From contig SFNW01000004.1 of assembly GCA_004554105.1 (NCBI GenBank), positions 1 through 39,304 on the forward strand: 39,304 nt of DNA. Direction: 5' to 3'. A program made the translations under genes and the position numbers. Below, piece after piece: positions 39,111 through 39,304 of this stretch (positions within the stretch are counted from its first letter, which is position 1; the number at the start of each line of letters is the position of its first letter). This stretch comes from Clostridiales bacterium (GTDB lineage: Bacteria; Bacillota; Clostridia; Oscillospirales; CAG-272). The notes beneath the pieces are model-generated. The model was given only the letters and a program-made list of their open reading frames with translations, was not told where the DNA came from and did no database searches.

Positions 39111-39142
39111 TGCCCCAAACGATTCGCGATTCATAAACAAAG

Positions 39143-39176
39143 AGCTAACTGATTTCGTGTCAGTTAGCTTTTTTTA
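39143..39176 (+). terminator. Terminator after guaA
   Basis: AGCTAACTGA, loop TTTCGTG, TCAGTTAGCT, then T7. The 10-bp stem is perfect. Confidence 0.92.
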
Positions 39177-39203
39177 TTTCCGGTGCAGACGCAAATATTC
39201 AAA

Positions 39204-39239
39204 AATAGTATTGCTATTATTCGAGATATAGAATATAAT
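39204..39239 (+). promoter_or_regulatory. AT-rich promoter with dyad at the right edge
   Basis: TTGCTA (39211-39216), a 17-bp spacer and TATAAT (39234-39239). The dyad AATAG-TATTG-CTATT (39204-39218) overlaps the -35 and could be an operator. Confidence 0.65.
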
Positions 39240-39272
39240 TGTTACAAACAGCAAAAGCATTGCGAGGTTGTT

Positions 39273-39304
39273 ATGGAATTTATGTCTGCAAGAGAAGCCG
39301 CTGA
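39273..39304 (+). CDS. N-terminus of a possible helix-turn-helix (excisionase-like) protein, cut by window end
   Basis: Only ten codons are visible: MEFMSAREAA, after a GAGG-containing leader. The phrase MSAREAA resembles the first helix of HTH_17/excisionase-type DNA-binding domains (for example, starts such as LTVREAAE). The AT-rich upstream 100 bp differ from the rest of the window, so a newly acquired unit may begin here. The assignment is tentative because the sequence ends. Confidence 0.35.
   Translation, partial: MEFMSAREAA

Overview
The window looks like a chromosomal segment of an anaerobic, spore-lineage Clostridia member (Oscillospiraceae/Ruminococcaceae-like) with moderately high GC. 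The evidence is gene content: yabP-yabQ-divIC sporulation and division genes, RNase Y with YmdB, an Ldh2-type dehydrogenase, an anaerobic siroheme-type reductase, Shine-Dalgarno motifs of the AGGAGG type, and consensus sigma-A promoters. The species cannot be named from the sequence. No rRNA, CRISPR array, insertion sequence or prophage gene is visible; there is one tRNA gene.

Layout. 1-4422 (minus): two tandem secreted trigger-factor-like lipoproteins, a broken hslO (Hsp33), and a SAM methyltransferase. 4554-8194 (plus): pgk, tpiA and a malate/lactate-type dehydrogenase. 8225-12333 (plus): a siroheme/ferredoxin reductase overlapping a complete FecCD/BtuCD-type ABC importer, then a Bcp peroxiredoxin. 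12720-14125 (minus): an unknown gene coupled to radC, and tRNA-Thr(CGT). 14136-18513 (plus): rsmA, thymidine kinase, and a yybP-ykoY-type (Mn2+) riboswitch in front of a P2-type cation ATPase. 18699-21594: the most notable locus, a class M sirtuin (SirTM), its zinc-type macrodomain partner and an NAD(P)-binding reductase in one operon, divergent from an HxlR redox-type regulator. 21688-24488 (minus): rny, ymdB and an unannotated 46-residue membrane ORF. 24519-25498 (plus): pyridoxamine kinase. 25627-28043 (minus): an ArsR-type repressor with its operator and a P1B metal ATPase with a His/Cys-rich tail. 28355-30423 (minus): yabP, yabQ, divIC and an orphan fumarase alpha subunit. 30880-36196 (minus): queA, ruvX, htrA and an OmpR-type two-component system. 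36209-39176 (plus): dapA and a eukaryote-like long GMP synthetase. The right edge holds the start of a new AT-rich unit with a helix-turn-helix-like N-terminus.

How the genes fit together. Metal and redox handling recur: a Mn2+-type riboswitch with a P2 ATPase, ArsR with a P1B ATPase, an Fe/tetrapyrrole-type importer beside an Fe-S/siroheme enzyme, Bcp, and an HxlR-SDR-macrodomain-sirtuin unit that would make and remove ADP-ribose marks under redox control. Envelope stress is covered by secreted PPIase lipoproteins and HtrA next to a two-component system. Intergenic DNA is unusually rich in dispersed hairpin repeats. I recognise three families: a CTCCCTC/CTTCCCCC composite element with four copies, a GGGGC hairpin element ending in AATCCGCAAAAAACTT with at least six copies, and a terminator-bearing element ending in TTTCGGTCTGCGC. 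They fill nearly every gap longer than about 150 bp.
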